Assembly: GCA_014338405.1 (NCBI GenBank)
Contig: JTDE01000168.1
Span: 211,316-275,315, forward strand
DNA length: 64,000 bases
From: Paragonimus skrjabini miyazakii
Taxonomy: Eukaryota; Platyhelminthes; Trematoda; Plagiorchiida; Troglotrematidae
Direction of reading: 5' to 3'
The notes under the pieces are model-generated. The model was given only the letters and a program-made list of their open reading frames with translations. It did no database searches and had not been told where the DNA came from. Positions 25,001-37,518 of this stretch are shown one piece after another; the stretch's first letter is position 1, and each line of letters opens with the position of its first letter. The translations under genes were made by a program, and so were the position numbers.

Positions 25001-27430
25001 CAAAGTCCCACTAGCTAGAGTGTTTGTGTGTTATGCAAATGTGTGCTTTCGAAAGGGACGTATGGGCGTTCATGCAAAAGTTAATTACAATCCCACATTT
25101 TCCGATGCGATCCTTTTCTGTTTGTTAATTCGCTCGATCTGATCGGATACAATGTTCGCGTCCGGGTGCCACGCACGTTCTCTTATCTCAACTGACAGTT
25201 TGCAACAAATATTGCATTATTCGATTTGAGTAGCGTGGTTCGTGTTGATCGACTTTTTGATAAAATGGCACATGCTGTGCATCTTTACTTCCAATCCTCC
25301 ATTGGTCATTGTCTACTGAGCGTGACAGTCAGATAAAAAGTTATACCAGGTATCACAAAAACAGTCCATGAATTCTGTTGAATTTGCAACTGATAGGTGC
25401 TCGTGCGCGGACAAGGACACTTTAGTTCAGGTGAATAATTCCAAATGAGTTATTCATAACGGACTTTGATTAAAGTGCCTGTCGAACTGCTTGATTGAAA
25501 TGAAAACTATCGTCAAACTGATGCATAAATAAGAAGATAAACATTGTTAGTATGTTATTGTTAACTTATTTCGACTGCTAAAAAATACATGAGACTATAG
25601 TTTAAAAGCACTTGGAGTTTAACAAAACGGGTTTTCGAACATCTCTTTGTTATGCCATAGTTAACAAACAACAGGCTGGATGGGAATTTCACAGTTGGGT
25701 GGTATCAGTCTTCAATAATAATACAATATTGTGAACAGCATTGTGTCAAGCAGTGGTATACTTGAAAATATTTTTATTTTGAGGTAGTAATCCGACAGGT
25801 AGTCAGCTTGATGCATTTGTTCTGTATATTCCCAGAAGCTTTTCCTATCTGGAATTACTTCGGAATGCTCCTCAGGAATGTTATCGTATTACATAAATAC
25901 AAAAAGAGACGTCTAACTTACACAGCTTACACAAGTTAGCTGATATATAAAGTGGCAGTTTTCCGTTGGGGATGTGAATACAGACGACAACCGACTGACA
26001 TTGTAGGGTGCATTTTCGAACACAGTTAGCCACGTTCTACAGGGCGTTTGTTGTGGGCAGTTTAAATATACATAATCGCTGAACTGCGTTGACTCGTGGT
26101 GATTAAAATGGGTTAGTGGTTTGCTTAATCACCAAGCTATAAGAAAGCCTGTAACTCAAACTAGCGGACTGCATCCATTGTGAAGCGTCGACCGACTAAG
26201 ATTAAAACAATCCAGAAGCAGTTTGTATGTCAAGGCTGACGTCTGTCAAGACACACGGAAGTCATCTTGATTGGAGACACTTTATGCCTTATGGATACAT
26301 AAAAATTTTCTTCTGACATTAATACTACCTTGGTAACGAGTGGAACTTCTGCCACGCTGTGAAATCCTATATGTTCAAGTCGCCCGCAGTCAGTGCCTAC
26401 AGAGATGCTGTAAACTTTATCCCAGTATAAGATGTGTTTGACACATTTTTCAACTCCAATTAAAATGGTCATTGTTAAATCTTTCCAAAAAACTGATTTA
26501 TTGCGAGAATTATCTAAAAATTGGATAATACCTTACACTTTGGCCTGTCTTGAATCAAAAACATGTTCGAGACAATTCTATGTCTGTTCTTCTCAACTAT
26601 ACACAAAATGCACTAGCCCTGCGTAATAATTACGTGCACATTGCAATCAGACTTATGGAACAAGGTTGAAGGATAGAATGCTCTGTTTTGTGTAACAAAC
26701 AAAATCCTCGGACTGTCTGACCGATCAGTTCTCAACTGCATATCCTAAATTGTTTTACTTATCGATGATATTTTGCGGTTCCCAACGTGGAGAAAACAGG
26801 CCTCACCAAGACAACATCCTACCATTTATCATCCGATCGAATCGATGACTCATTCAGTTCTGATGCACATGTTTTCGATTCCTTGCTGGTCGAGGCTAGT
26901 TGAGCTGGGTTGACCAACCATAATAAATTTATTTTTTCGAACTGATAATTTTCGTCTCATTTTCAAGAGATATAATAGCGTTCGAAGTTGCAAGTTATAG
27001 TGTCACCAAGATGGATGCGCACATCAGGTTGTGGCCACTAGGTGTAATATGATACTCGTTGTCTACTGTTACTTGTTGTTTGTTTCCTGTTTGTGTTTCA
27101 TTAAAGTGATACATATCGCACTAACAGATCAGGAGCAGAATGGGTTGTCCAGTTTAGATTTCATTAGCCACTGTTTTAGAGGGGAATTTGTTCCTCGGGA
27201 TAATGGTAAGTGCCACTTGATCGATCATCTTGATGCCGTTATAAGATGGACACAGCTCACAGCTTCGCAGATTTTACGTTGCATTAAATGAGTAAGCAGA
27301 TCCAATTCCAATAGATAAACACAAAGATTTGAGAGCCATCTGTGATTAAATGTATCAGAGACGAATATACGAATCTAAAAACACATACAATTGAACTTCT
27401 GTCTTTCTTGCTTGTTAAGCGAACGCGTTA

Positions 27431-27450
27431 TCGGATCGGATCGGATCGAA
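27431..27450. repeat. Short TCGGA tandem repeat
   Basis: Four tandem copies of the pentamer TCGGA, the last with one change (TCGAA). It lies within an intron. Confidence 0.8.
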
Positions 27451-28105
27451 GAGAACCAGAATAACTCTCCTGCTAACTTTAGCTGAACTCTTGAAAATCT
27501 ACACCCTTGATCTAAATGGACCTTATTGAGCCCTTTATGGTTCTGTTATTAACTAGTAGTTTGGCGTTGGGACAGATACAGACTATTTGGTCTTCCTTAC
27601 GTCACTTCCTGAACATACACACATTGAGAACGATAGGATAATATATTATCTACACATTTATATCAGCAGGGAATTAAAACTTATGTGTTACTTGTACCAT
27701 CATCACCTCACAGAGGTGTATGAAGCATCTCCCCCAAAACCTACGTCTTATGCTTGTTTCGTTTGACTTTGCTAAAACGGTTGAGTGTCTTTTCTGTTGG
27801 CTTTGAAATTAATAAAATTATACTCACCATGTACAGTATAACTGTGGGATTAATTTTTCTTGTACATAAATCGGGCATCTATCTGGTGAGTTATTAAGGG
27901 TTGAGTTTTAGTTCAAAATTCACCCATCTTTACACTATTCACTTAAATTTTAACAGTCAAAAGTTTTCCTATCAAGGCTTACTTATGAATACAAGTTTGA
28001 AGTGGATTGGTAAAAAGCATTTTATACATCAGGTTCTAGTAAAATGCTGTCTGTTGTTTTATACTTTTCTCATGGGCTAATGATACAAACTTTTCTGTTG
28101 TTTAG

Positions 28106-28195
28106 GTTAAAGAATTCATGCCAAATTTTGTGCTCAAATACCAACGTGAGGATGACGGAGCTTGGTATGAACATGTGAAACGTGATGGAACTAGG
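28106..28195 (+). CDS. Discoidin domain receptor, exon b (discoidin domain, middle)
   Basis: A 90-bp exon of exactly 30 codons, phase 0 at both ends, after the acceptor CTGTTGTTTAG and before the donor GTAGGT. The residues EFMPNFVLKYQREDDGAWY match the DDR discoidin strand pattern E-x-x-x-x-Y-x-L-x-Y-S-x-D-G-x-x-W. It joins seamlessly to exon a (TAGRGDGN / VKEF) and to exon c (KRDGTR / VLKANSDP). Confidence 0.9.
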
Positions 28196-28676
28196 GTAGG
28201 TTCCACCAGATGTTTTCCTGCAATAGTTCATAATGAATGAAGTATAGTCATTTATTGTGGATCGTGGCATGCGTTTTATTAGTGGTTCATAGCTAACTTG
28301 AAATGCTTCGAGCTCTTGTAAACTTGGTCGATTGTATAGATCAGGTGTTCTGTGTGAGCTCCGTATGCCACGTAGACTGATTTACAAATGTGTATATGCT
28401 GCTTGCTGAATTGTACTGAAGTTATTGTCTTCAAGCGCTACTGGTTTTCTTCTGTAGAATCATTGGGTAATTTACTAATTGACCGAATCGTTTGTGTCAA
28501 GTTTGTAGTCGGCTACGAAAATTCCTGTTTACATCCACAGACGCTGTTTACTTGTTCTCTGTCCATTTATCTTGGTAATGAAAAAGGTGGGCTGTTCGCT
28601 TTTAAAAAAGGGACATTTATTCTCTTGTTAGATGTCTGTGAACATCACAAAATTGTTTTTTTTTGCTACATTTCAG

Positions 28677-28827
28677 GTTCTGAAAGCAAACAGCGACCCT
28701 AGAAACCTTGCGAGAGCTACTTTGGATTCAATAATTATAGCTAAACGGATTCGAATCTATCCATACAGTCGTAAAGGCAATCAGAAGGTTTGCTTGAGGT
28801 TCGCCCTATACGGATGCAAATTTCCAG
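28677..28827 (+). CDS. Discoidin domain receptor, exon c (discoidin domain, C part)
   Basis: A 151-bp exon, acceptor TTTCAG and donor GTAAAT, phase 0 in and phase 1 out. It encodes SDPRNLARATLDSIIIAKRI, then RIYPYS and VCLRFALYGC. These are the closing strands of the discoidin domain (N-D, P-I-x-A-R-x-V-R-x-Y-P, C-L-R-V-E-L-Y-G-C in vertebrate DDRs). The Cys of LYGC is expected to form the domain's terminal disulfide with a Cys in the missing N-terminal exon. Confidence 0.93.
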
Positions 28828-31800
28828 GTAAATGCAGTAACACCATGAGAGCACGATACCGATATCCCGATTATTTTGCGGTTACTTCATGCTATCTAGC
28901 ATCTTTTGTATGTATTGTGAGGGATTGGGACACCCAATGATGAGAAATTATGCTTATAATCTAGTCCTAGGTGACATTTCTGTCAGGTTATAGGCGAACT
29001 GAAACACTTCAGTAACCGAAGCATAACTTTGTGCCTAACATCTGGTGAATTTTCAAACCGACCGTCTTTGCCCGATAGTCTCATTCGTGGACCAATTTTG
29101 CAAGCCGTCTTTTGGACAAAGCACACAAACATATTCTGAAGAAAACAACCGTTCAACTGCGATATAAACAAACCCACAAGATATCATCCGCCAGCCTGAA
29201 GGGCGCAAACATACCACATCAGTTTTATTAATTGAGTTGAAATTCGAAATACTAAAATTGTCCAAACAGCCATTCCCGGATAATCCCCTCAGGGTTACAT
29301 GTGACATTCTACTCTGCCGAGTTGTTCACCTCGTCTAACCCTGGTCTGTCTTATCACATTTATGGCAGATCCTATGCTAAGCACACGTTCTACAGCTATC
29401 GGCGCCTCAGTTATTTCCCTTTGTGTATGTGTGTTTGTGTGCGTCCGTACATCTATGAAGCTGCCGCAAAAAATGGAGACCAAGTTTATTGAGCAAGTGA
29501 ATCAGTTCACCTTCAGGTCAAATTCATTTTTAACTCCATGTTTTTATATGATTTCATTGGCTAACTGGGCAAAAATGCAACAGGTATCGATCGCTGTGCG
29601 ACTTTCGGGGGGGTAGAAAGAGATGTTTATATGTTAAACTAGCAGTAACAGCGGCATGTTTGTCAATGATTCAGTCATCCGTTGATAATATATCAATTAG
29701 TCATTCAGGTGTGTAGTCGAAGACATTATTGTATCGGCTGGTGGACTACGTGGTTACTTGTCGTTTTATACACTAATAGGAACCAACTAATGTATTTCTT
29801 TGATTTGAACCTACACTGAGACGATGGCAATCTGACAACACCAGGTAGCCTTCAACGATTGTTTATGATATTAGTGCTACCCTAGTAGCGACTGAATCAT
29901 GATCTTTACCTTTGCGCTTTCTTCAGATTTGGACATTTTTTAATCCATACACCGTTTGCATTGAATATCTGTGGGTAGAAAATGCTAAACTGCCTAACCT
30001 ACTTGATTTCCCAAATGTTGATTTACTGACAAACGCAACTTGGTCGTAGCTCCTAGGTTAGATTAGCATTTGAGGTACGGGTATAACGGATCGGAGTGCA
30101 TTGGCAAGCGCATGTGACTATTCACTGCAATGAAACATGAACTGAAAGTGCCGTGCTTCGATCTTCCAGACACTGGTCACGTCCAGACTGATCGCTTTCT
30201 GGTAAATTATGTAGGACTTGTTTAGTTGATATGGCGGAAGTATTCTAAATAAAAGATATCCCTCATGTAAATCTAACTTACGATCGGAAAAGAAAATGGA
30301 GGCTGTATTCAGAGACATGTGACAGCACTATAATAATCAAAGGGATGTCAATCTAAGAATAAGATAATGTTCATTTTGTTTACGATTGTCTTCCTCGAGC
30401 ATCTCGCCGAGTGTTGATCTACAATCTTCCTACACAACGCCACCGAACCACTTAATTCAGACTCACTCAGTGCGCACTCAACTGGTTTACTCGTGTCTTA
30501 CATACGAAACTTCACAGCGTTACATTCGCCGTTCTTCAAGCTCACTTTTTAAGTTATTCAACTGACCCTGTCGCTTAAGCAATTCAATGCGTTAGGCTGA
30601 TATGAACAAATAAATCTAAATAATGTTAGGTCATTGGTTTATTCACACATAACCAACTTTTGATGAACTTTTCAAGTAGACTGGGTCACGTTAGTTAGAG
30701 ACCCCGATAGGGTGCGGTTGATGATTAGCATTCTCACAGGCTGTGGTGCCTTTCGCTTGAGAAAATGTTGCGAACAACGAATCACGTTATGTCTCAAATC
30801 AATATGATATCACACTGTTATATAAACTGACCAAGACTGTCACAATGTGATATCAGAAAAGGTAGAGCAAAAATCATCAAATTAACTCTAACCAACCATT
30901 TACCCACAGTGCAAATAACTTTCTACTTTTTCATCCATATTTGCACATGCAACGTTAAATCCCATCTCTCTCCCTAAGCATCCAGTAGTATGCAACCATC
31001 TGAAAAAGCCGAAGCTGAAGAAAATAAGTTAACCAGATGAATTATTGTCTTTAATCGACAGAGAGGTTGTTCCATCCAATAATTGTTTGATGAGTATATT
31101 TTCAGTGGGGAATTCCTTATTGTTGAGGAATTATCACTGTTACTTCACTACCAACAAATGTAGCTTCGAAATTCCGAGCAGTTGCTTCCAGTTAATTATC
31201 CCGAGCGGGCTGCGAGGAGGTACTGTTGAATCACCTAGTCCCCAGTATCGAGCCTTCACCGTAGTAACATTCAACGCAATTACTTGACCGAAATAAATTT
31301 AAATATGCTCATCGTTTGTCACGGTTGACATCCCCGTATTTTTGGTTCATGCAATTTTGGCCTCGGTGGACAATATTCGCAAAGCGTTGTTTTCTGAATC
31401 ACAAGGGGGCTTTCTCCAAGTCCTTTTGATGGTACTAATATTGGACACCGAATTATCAAACTTCTATTCAATTTTATTGATGGAACGTAGTTCACTTGCC
31501 TGAATGGATGGAATTCCTAGGAAGTTTGTCCTATCCGTATAAAGTAAAGCGATTTGAAAGTGCCTATTTTATTCTATACGTCAACCAGTAACATTCTACC
31601 CCAGCATGTTCTTTTGCAGATATGCAGTTGATTTTATGGCTGAGGGTTCACATTTCAATGGTTACCCCTCTTTATTTTCGCACGGTCACATTGTAGAACT
31701 ATTTAACTGTTCGATCTCTCATATCCTCACCTTCAATAGGTCGAATTTATAAGACGAACTGTCATCTCCTAAGAAATATTCTGCACGCTGCAATAATGTT

Positions 31801-32401
31801 CCTCACCAGTTAAAGATTGGTCTTGTGTCTTAGAAACCCATCACTTCCTGTTTTCCCATGTCTATTGGCTGAACATCACATGAATTCTCCAGCAGTGTTT
31901 TATCATTCCACTGTAAATTTATTCTGTCTTTCTGAAAAAGATAACAAAACCATGACAATATTAATCGAACATATTTCCACCTGTAATAGTTCTTCGTACG
32001 GCTTTGATGGAGACCATTATTTCTAACGAATTGTGCCTAAAACATTTGTGGACAGAACTCTTCCGGACTATTGTCTCTTTAATTTGAATTTTCTTAAATG
32101 TTTTCTAACATTCCAAAAACGTAAGCATCTATTTGTACTTATGACCTCTCACAACAAATCTGCTATTCTTTGTTGTGTCAGTTTGTTACCTGACTGTCAT
32201 AGTTTATCCTTGAAAAAGTTATTTGATAGACGTCTCAGCCAGATTAATATGTACTGTTAGCGCAAACAACCTTATCCTCATACTGTTATACTCACTTTGA
32301 ATAATAACCTTTTTGGGTATGTTTTTCTCCCAGATTCACCTTAGATATTCACTTTCATTTCATTGATCCGATTGACATGTCCTTCACTCTTTGTTCTGTA
32401 G
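28828..32401 (+). other. DDR intron (3.6 kb)
   Basis: A phase-1 intron. It holds a GT-rich simple stretch near 29425-29450. I recognise no other feature. Confidence 0.6.
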
Positions 32402-32713
32402 ATGGTGTGGTTACCTATTCCATACCTCAAGGAGGGTTGCCTCAGCGAGGCACACTATTCCATCCACACCCAGGGGATCTGTCACTTGATCAAACTGTTG
32501 TGCAACAATTAAAAGATTTGTCATATGATGGCCAGTTGATTGGAACAACCTATCAGTTGACCGACGGTTTGGGACAGCTGATGGACAATGTAGCATACCT
32601 TGGAAACCTGACTCGAGAATCCGATTTATACCCATCACAACCAGGTTTTCATTTTGTCGGCTGGCATCAGAGTTCACAAGCAAATGTACAGATATTATTT
32701 AAATTTGATACTA
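32402..32713 (+). CDS. Discoidin domain receptor, exon d (discoidin-like domain, first half)
   Basis: A 312-bp exon after the acceptor TTCTGTAG, with donor GTAAGT, phase 1 at both ends. It opens with DGVVTYSIPQGGLPQRG, the DDR linker pattern D-G-L-x-S-Y-x-x-P-x-G. It continues with LSYDG, LTDGLGQLMDNV and FVGWHQS, matching the Y-D-G, G-L-G-Q-L-x-D-G and Y-V-G-W signatures of the DDR discoidin-like (DS-like) domain. The DS-like domain is specific to DDRs among discoidin proteins, so this exon fixes the family. N-L-T near YLGNLTRE is a potential N-glycosylation site. Confidence 0.95.
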
Positions 32714-33584
32714 GTAAGTTTTTCTATCAATTTACCCACTAAAAGTTGCTCTTATCTCATGAGTTGTTCACTTATGGACAAAGCACGTTTAATTGAAAAT
32801 GATGAAAAAGTTCATTGGCTTCTCTTATACAACCGATATTTTTTCGGTTCAAAACCTTTTCGAAGAAAGCTACGTTTAGCTTTATAGAAAGCTGTGAGTC
32901 CGGAACCAGTTGATTTTCTGAATCAATTTTTGCACTTTTATGACTTGAACACCACTCAGAGTTGCTGGCAAATATCCTAGTCCCAATCAACCTTTCAGCT
33001 AGCCTGCTTTAGAAAAACAGTGCTTGGTTTAACTTTTGTTGTTGTCGTTTTAGCCACCTATCTAGTTTACTGTTTTAGCTTAACCAGCCTTTCTGTTTTC
33101 ATCTCAAACGTGTCAACTATTGCGCTAGTGACCTCACGCTAGTCACGGTCGTGTAGCTAGCAGTAAACGTTTCGATACAATCGTTTGAATTAAACTGCAT
33201 TTGATCACCTTGGTTTATTCATGTGCTGATATGAAAATATACACCTCCGTGCACACGACAATGTCAGACAGTCTTATAAACTACACACTCGACCATAATA
33301 CACTTGTAAAACTAATGTGAGATTACACTAACGCAGACCAACATATTACACACAACCATCGGTATGTTTCTTCATAAGGATAGTTTCCAGGAATTTATGG
33401 TTGAATAATTTTCCTTCTTTGAAATTATAAATTTCCAGGGGAAGCCACTCAACACTTTTACCATCAGCGTGCATCCTTTGAACACAAACCAGACGAAACG
33501 TACGCACTTTTTTGCTGTTTCTGTCTGCCTCAACAATGCCTAAACTCATTTGCCCTAATCATCGGTTACATATTTTTATTTCAG
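32714..33584 (+). other. DDR intron (0.87 kb)
   Basis: A phase-1 intron with no recognisable element. Confidence 0.7.
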
Positions 33585-33959
33585 CCCGCAGGTTTACTTG
33601 GCTACGACTGTTCACTTTTGATTCCATTCCGCTGCACGTCCGACTGTTTTCCAATGCAACAATCTCCTTTAGTTTGGACGGAATAAAGTATGGAGAAAGC
33701 TTGGAGTTTTCTACCAGAAGAGTTTCGTTTCTTGATTCGCATTCTGATGAGCTGACAAGATATCGAAGAGGTTCACAGTCGGACCAAGTAGCTGCAAAGC
33801 AGCGAACACAATCTGTCCGAACCCACGCCTATTCTGAATATGATGGCGCGGTTGTTGTGGAATTGGCCCTAAATGAACGAATCGGTCGTTATGTTCGCTT
33901 GTCTCTCACTACTGGGATAGATAACTGGATTGTTCTCTCCGAAGTTCAGTTCAACTCGA
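33585..33959 (+). CDS. Discoidin domain receptor, exon e (discoidin-like domain, second half)
   Basis: A 375-bp exon from the acceptor TTTATTTCAG to the donor GTACGT, phase 1 in and out. FTWLRLFTFDSIPLHVRLF follows the FD-x-x-R-x-F of the preceding exon's end. The domain closes with IGRYVRLSL and NWIVLSEVQF, equivalent to the A-R-F-x-x-C-x-F and W-L-L-F-S-E-I-x-F strands of DDRs. Between them lies a polar, basic insertion with the tetrapeptide RYRR (33760-33771), a furin-type site. N-A-T and the exon-spanning N-S-T are potential glycosylation sites. Confidence 0.9.
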
Positions 33960-35857
33960 GTACGTCGACTATTTTCAAGTTGTCAAGGATTTATTTTCGC
34001 GCTGGAAAGTCTGGTTATCGAGATCTGTGTGGTAGACATTTTATAATTCGCATGAAGTAGTTTATCCGATCGGCCTTTCTGATAGATATGCTCATTTTAA
34101 CTGAAGCCCACAAATTTAGGGACAGTGAAATCTGCGTTCACTTCAGTCTGATAGTCCAGCGAAAATCTTTCTTCACAGTTATATTAATATTTCTGGCGAA
34201 GTTTTACTGCAATGTATTGAAGAAAGTTGTAACTAATAGTACGGGTAAATAAGTACACTGTTGAAACGTGCTCCATAGTTCTTTATCACACCATATCACA
34301 TTTATGCGGGAATTTTGTCAAAACCTTATCGTTATACAAAGCGTAAATAACACTGGCGACAATGCAGCAAAATAAGTAAATACTACGGTCCTCACGGTTT
34401 AGCCATACTCAACCGGGCGTAAACTGAATTCCACGTCTCACTGTCAGCCATATATTTCTGTGGGGATAAAGTGCTTACGATTTACTTTTGACCACTAAAG
34501 TTTAAAGTACAATTACTTTTCTTCTGGGAGCCGAGGTTGGGGTTAAAAGATCGATCGACTCTACTAGCGTAGCAACCAAAGCTGTCTGATGACAACTCTG
34601 CAGACTACTCCGAATGCATTGATGACACTCGTGTTCAGCAACATTTTAGCGGAGTGACAATGGGGTCACTTCTGCCGAGTGTCTTCATTCTCAAAACAAA
34701 GTCTCACTTGCGTCTTATTATTCAGATGTCTCATAACTAAAATGAGCATGTTAACGATGTTTGTTCCTAAAAAACAGCATGATTCGGAGAAGATACCTCG
34801 ACTTTTTGATGCTGTACATGAGAAATTCATCTCGGTTCAAAAGATTAGTTGAACGGGTTTTAATATTCTTTTGAATAGCCAGCCAGTCAAGCGACGACGG
34901 CAGGAGAGCCGGTTTGTCGTAAACCAAACTGGAAAATACACGCAGTTTGAAGGATTCGTACCTCTTAGACAATGCAATCTGATTCATAGTCCAACCACAA
35001 TTGCAAAAGAAATCTGTTCACGTGGTGTAATGGAACGAAAAATGCAAACGTTTAAAAAACTGCTGAAAGAAGCCAGTCTTCTGGAAAACCTCATCACTTC
35101 GAATATAATGGTCGAAATTCCGCGTGTAACTGTGCTTCAAGTTGAAATAGGAATAAGTATTTGTACAACTTCGGTCTAAGGGAGATATCGCTTTGAAACA
35201 GTTTAGCCACCACATATAACCGGATACTTAGGCGTGCCATTCAAACAACAAGCTTAGCAAACTGTTCCACAATGATACTCATGTTATAAATAAGCTGGAA
35301 GGAATTCCACCAGTCCATGATAAACCATTTTCTCTCTCTTATCCTGGTGATTTTTCTATCACAGACTACGTTAGTTCTACGGCTATACCCTTTTTGAAAA
35401 AGTTCAAGGTAAATTACACAGCCTAGATGGTCACTTGTTACTAGAATCAAGCACGAACGCTATCATCGCACGCCGCGCTGGCACCAGCAGTTGCACAGCT
35501 TCCAAATAAGCACTCTGGGTTACATGAAGCGGTTCGTCAGCTAACGTAATGTAGTACAATATGTTCATAATATTAGCTTAATATATAATGCAACGGTGTA
35601 GTTTGGTGATTGTTGACTAGATATCTTCAGCCTGTGCTCTAGGAAGAAAATTTCCCAGTCACTTCAACGTCCTTAGTTATTTGGCGATCATAATTACTCT
35701 ATTCCTCATTCACATTTCCTACTGACTCGGTACTGTAAATATCAGTCAACATTCTGTTAAAATCAAACTGATACGTGAGTTCTAGTATTGTCACACAAAA
35801 ATCATCCTTATTAAATTTTGCTTTATGATTCAACACACAGCTGCCGCATTCTCATAG

Positions 35858-36003
35858 AGTTTCCAGCCAGCTTTCTTCGCAAGGACGCGCTTCACTCGAT
35901 GCTAGATTCTGTTACGTCTCGTCATTAATGCATATCCTTGCAACGACAGGGCTTTGAACACCAGCTACCCTCTGACAAGGCAACCATGTTGACTACTGAA
36001 CCA
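35858..36003 (-). repeat. Hammerhead-bearing SINE, family B, copy 1
   Basis: Read on the minus strand it starts CAGTAGTCAACATGGTTGCC and runs through a B-box-like GGTGTTCAAAGCCC. It then has a decayed hammerhead segment (AATGACGAG, then ACAGAA) and ends with GAAAGCTGGCTGGAAAC. Head, core position and tail all match the copies at 36252, 41270 and 41401. Confidence 0.6.
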
Positions 36004-36251
36004 CTGACTTCACATTAGGCTCGACACAACTATCACGTATAAAAGCTCAGCCACATTCGGTTGTAGGTAAATATCAGGATGTCTAGTCATTTCATCAAGT
36101 GACAAGCTGACTGGAAAATCCCGGTAGTCAGGCTTGTGATTAGAGCTAACGAGAAGTTACTGTACGCCCTCTCGAGGCAATCTTGCAACCTGATCAATAC
36201 TCACAAGCAAGTGTAACTGTGCGCTGTTATAATACAATTCAGTAATACCTA

Positions 36252-36416
36252 CTGTGAGGTCGATGGCGCAGTGGTCAACACGGTTGCCTCGTGAAAGTGT
36301 GGCCAGAGTTCTAAACACGGCCGTGATAAGGATGCGCACTACTGACGAGCTCTAACAAACGATAAACTCGAAGTTGATGCTTCTGTTTAAATAAGCAAGC
36401 CGGAAAGTCTGTTAGA
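36252..36416 (+). repeat. Hammerhead-bearing SINE, family B, copy 2
   Basis: The tRNA-like head GATGGCGCAGTGGTCAACAC is followed by a B-box-like GAGTTCTAAACAC. Next comes GGATGCGCACTACTGACGAG, and after TCTAACAAACGATAAAC the tail GCAAGCCGGAAAG. The CTGACGAG to AAAC segment aligns with the hammerhead core CTGATGAG to GAAAC with several point changes, so it is probably inactive. Confidence 0.65.
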
Positions 36417-37317
36417 ATGCGACATCTGCGATGCAGTTTGCTTGAATTTTAAGCTGAGGTTAACCAAAGCCTCGAATACTTATCCGCAAACCTCTGAATT
36501 TATTTCCAATTGAGAAAAGCACCGTAAACAATCGTTCATAAAATTATCACATCTATTTTGGTCGTGATATACTGACATGGGCACTGGTCGAACATTGAAT
36601 CGTGTATCTGCCAAATGAAACAATGTGATGCGCACAGACCATCTGGTTGGCGCCGTCCACTGAAATACATTATGGGTTTGTAAATTCTACATGTGGTTTG
36701 GTCCAAATCCGTTTCCGATGAAATACCTCTCAGTAAATATACACAGTAACTCTGAAACATTTATTCCCATCAGTAACTTGAGAGAAGACTAACAGTGATC
36801 TGTAGACCATTTTTCACAGTGACATTTAATCCAAATATTACTGGGATATGTAATAGTAAGTAACCGAAAAATAATGTAACATTGTTAAAGTAACTGGGTC
36901 AAAACGGTTACGCCAATCACGCTAGGTTAAGAAATTGACATAAAACATATTTAGAGAACATTCAACAAGTAATCAAAATCAAAATGATAATACAAAATGC
37001 ATAAAAATATTACAGGGAAAAGATGTAAAAATCAGTAAGTGTTGAGTGACCACGCAGTACGTTTCCAATAACAAACCTGTTCGATAAAGTATACGAATAA
37101 CTGAGTAATAAGCGGATGGGAACAGGAAGCAAAATCATATGGTTGCCAACTCTTCAGTTATCTCTGTGTACGCAGTGTTGTGTTCTCTATCGAAGCCTAT
37201 GTGGGGCACTTGCTTCAGTTTGATTTTGAAAACACAAATACGCTAAAGAATAACTTTACCCCTCCTGAAAAGGTTTTTTGGCCGGTAAAAAATCGTATAC
37301 ATTGAATTTGATTACAG

Positions 37318-37518
37318 CGATAGTCAAAGTCAATTCGGCTCCATCAATAACGACCGCTGCTTCCGACGTTATCGCTGACCTGATTACACCGACAGTTGAA
37401 AGTTCTGAGCAAGAATCTTTGAACAATCGACTTCCTGTGGCCATAACGTCTCAGAACACTGATGGAGGAGAGAAGCATACAATGGCAAAGAGTGAAGAAC
37501 AACTAAGAGAGAAGGGTG
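37318..37518 (+). CDS. Discoidin domain receptor, exon f (extracellular stalk)
   Basis: A 201-bp exon after the acceptor GATTACAG and before GTAAGT, phase 1 in and out. It encodes a Ser/Thr/Glu-rich, Cys-free segment (APSITTAASDVIADLITPTV and on) without a domain. By position between the DS-like domain and the membrane helix it is the extracellular juxtamembrane stalk, where vertebrate DDR1 is glycosylated and shed. The call rests on phase continuity and position rather than homology. Confidence 0.75.

Larger units (their letters stand above)
19165..28105 (+). other. DDR intron (8.9 kb)
   Basis: A phase-0 intron holding a LINE relic and a hammerhead-like relic, both listed separately. Otherwise I see short frames without domains. 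Confidence 0.7.
33960..37317 (+). other. DDR intron (3.4 kb)
   Basis: A phase-1 intron with two hammerhead-bearing SINEs in head-to-head orientation (35858-36003 and 36252-36416). A domain-less open frame at 34871-35179 does not fit the splice phase of the gene and is not called. Confidence 0.65.

Noticed and set aside
34871..35179. Lys/Arg/Glu-rich open frame in a DDR intron as an extra exon
   Set aside because: No ATG at its start, and the only nearby acceptor gives a phase incompatible with exons e and f, which already join in frame.
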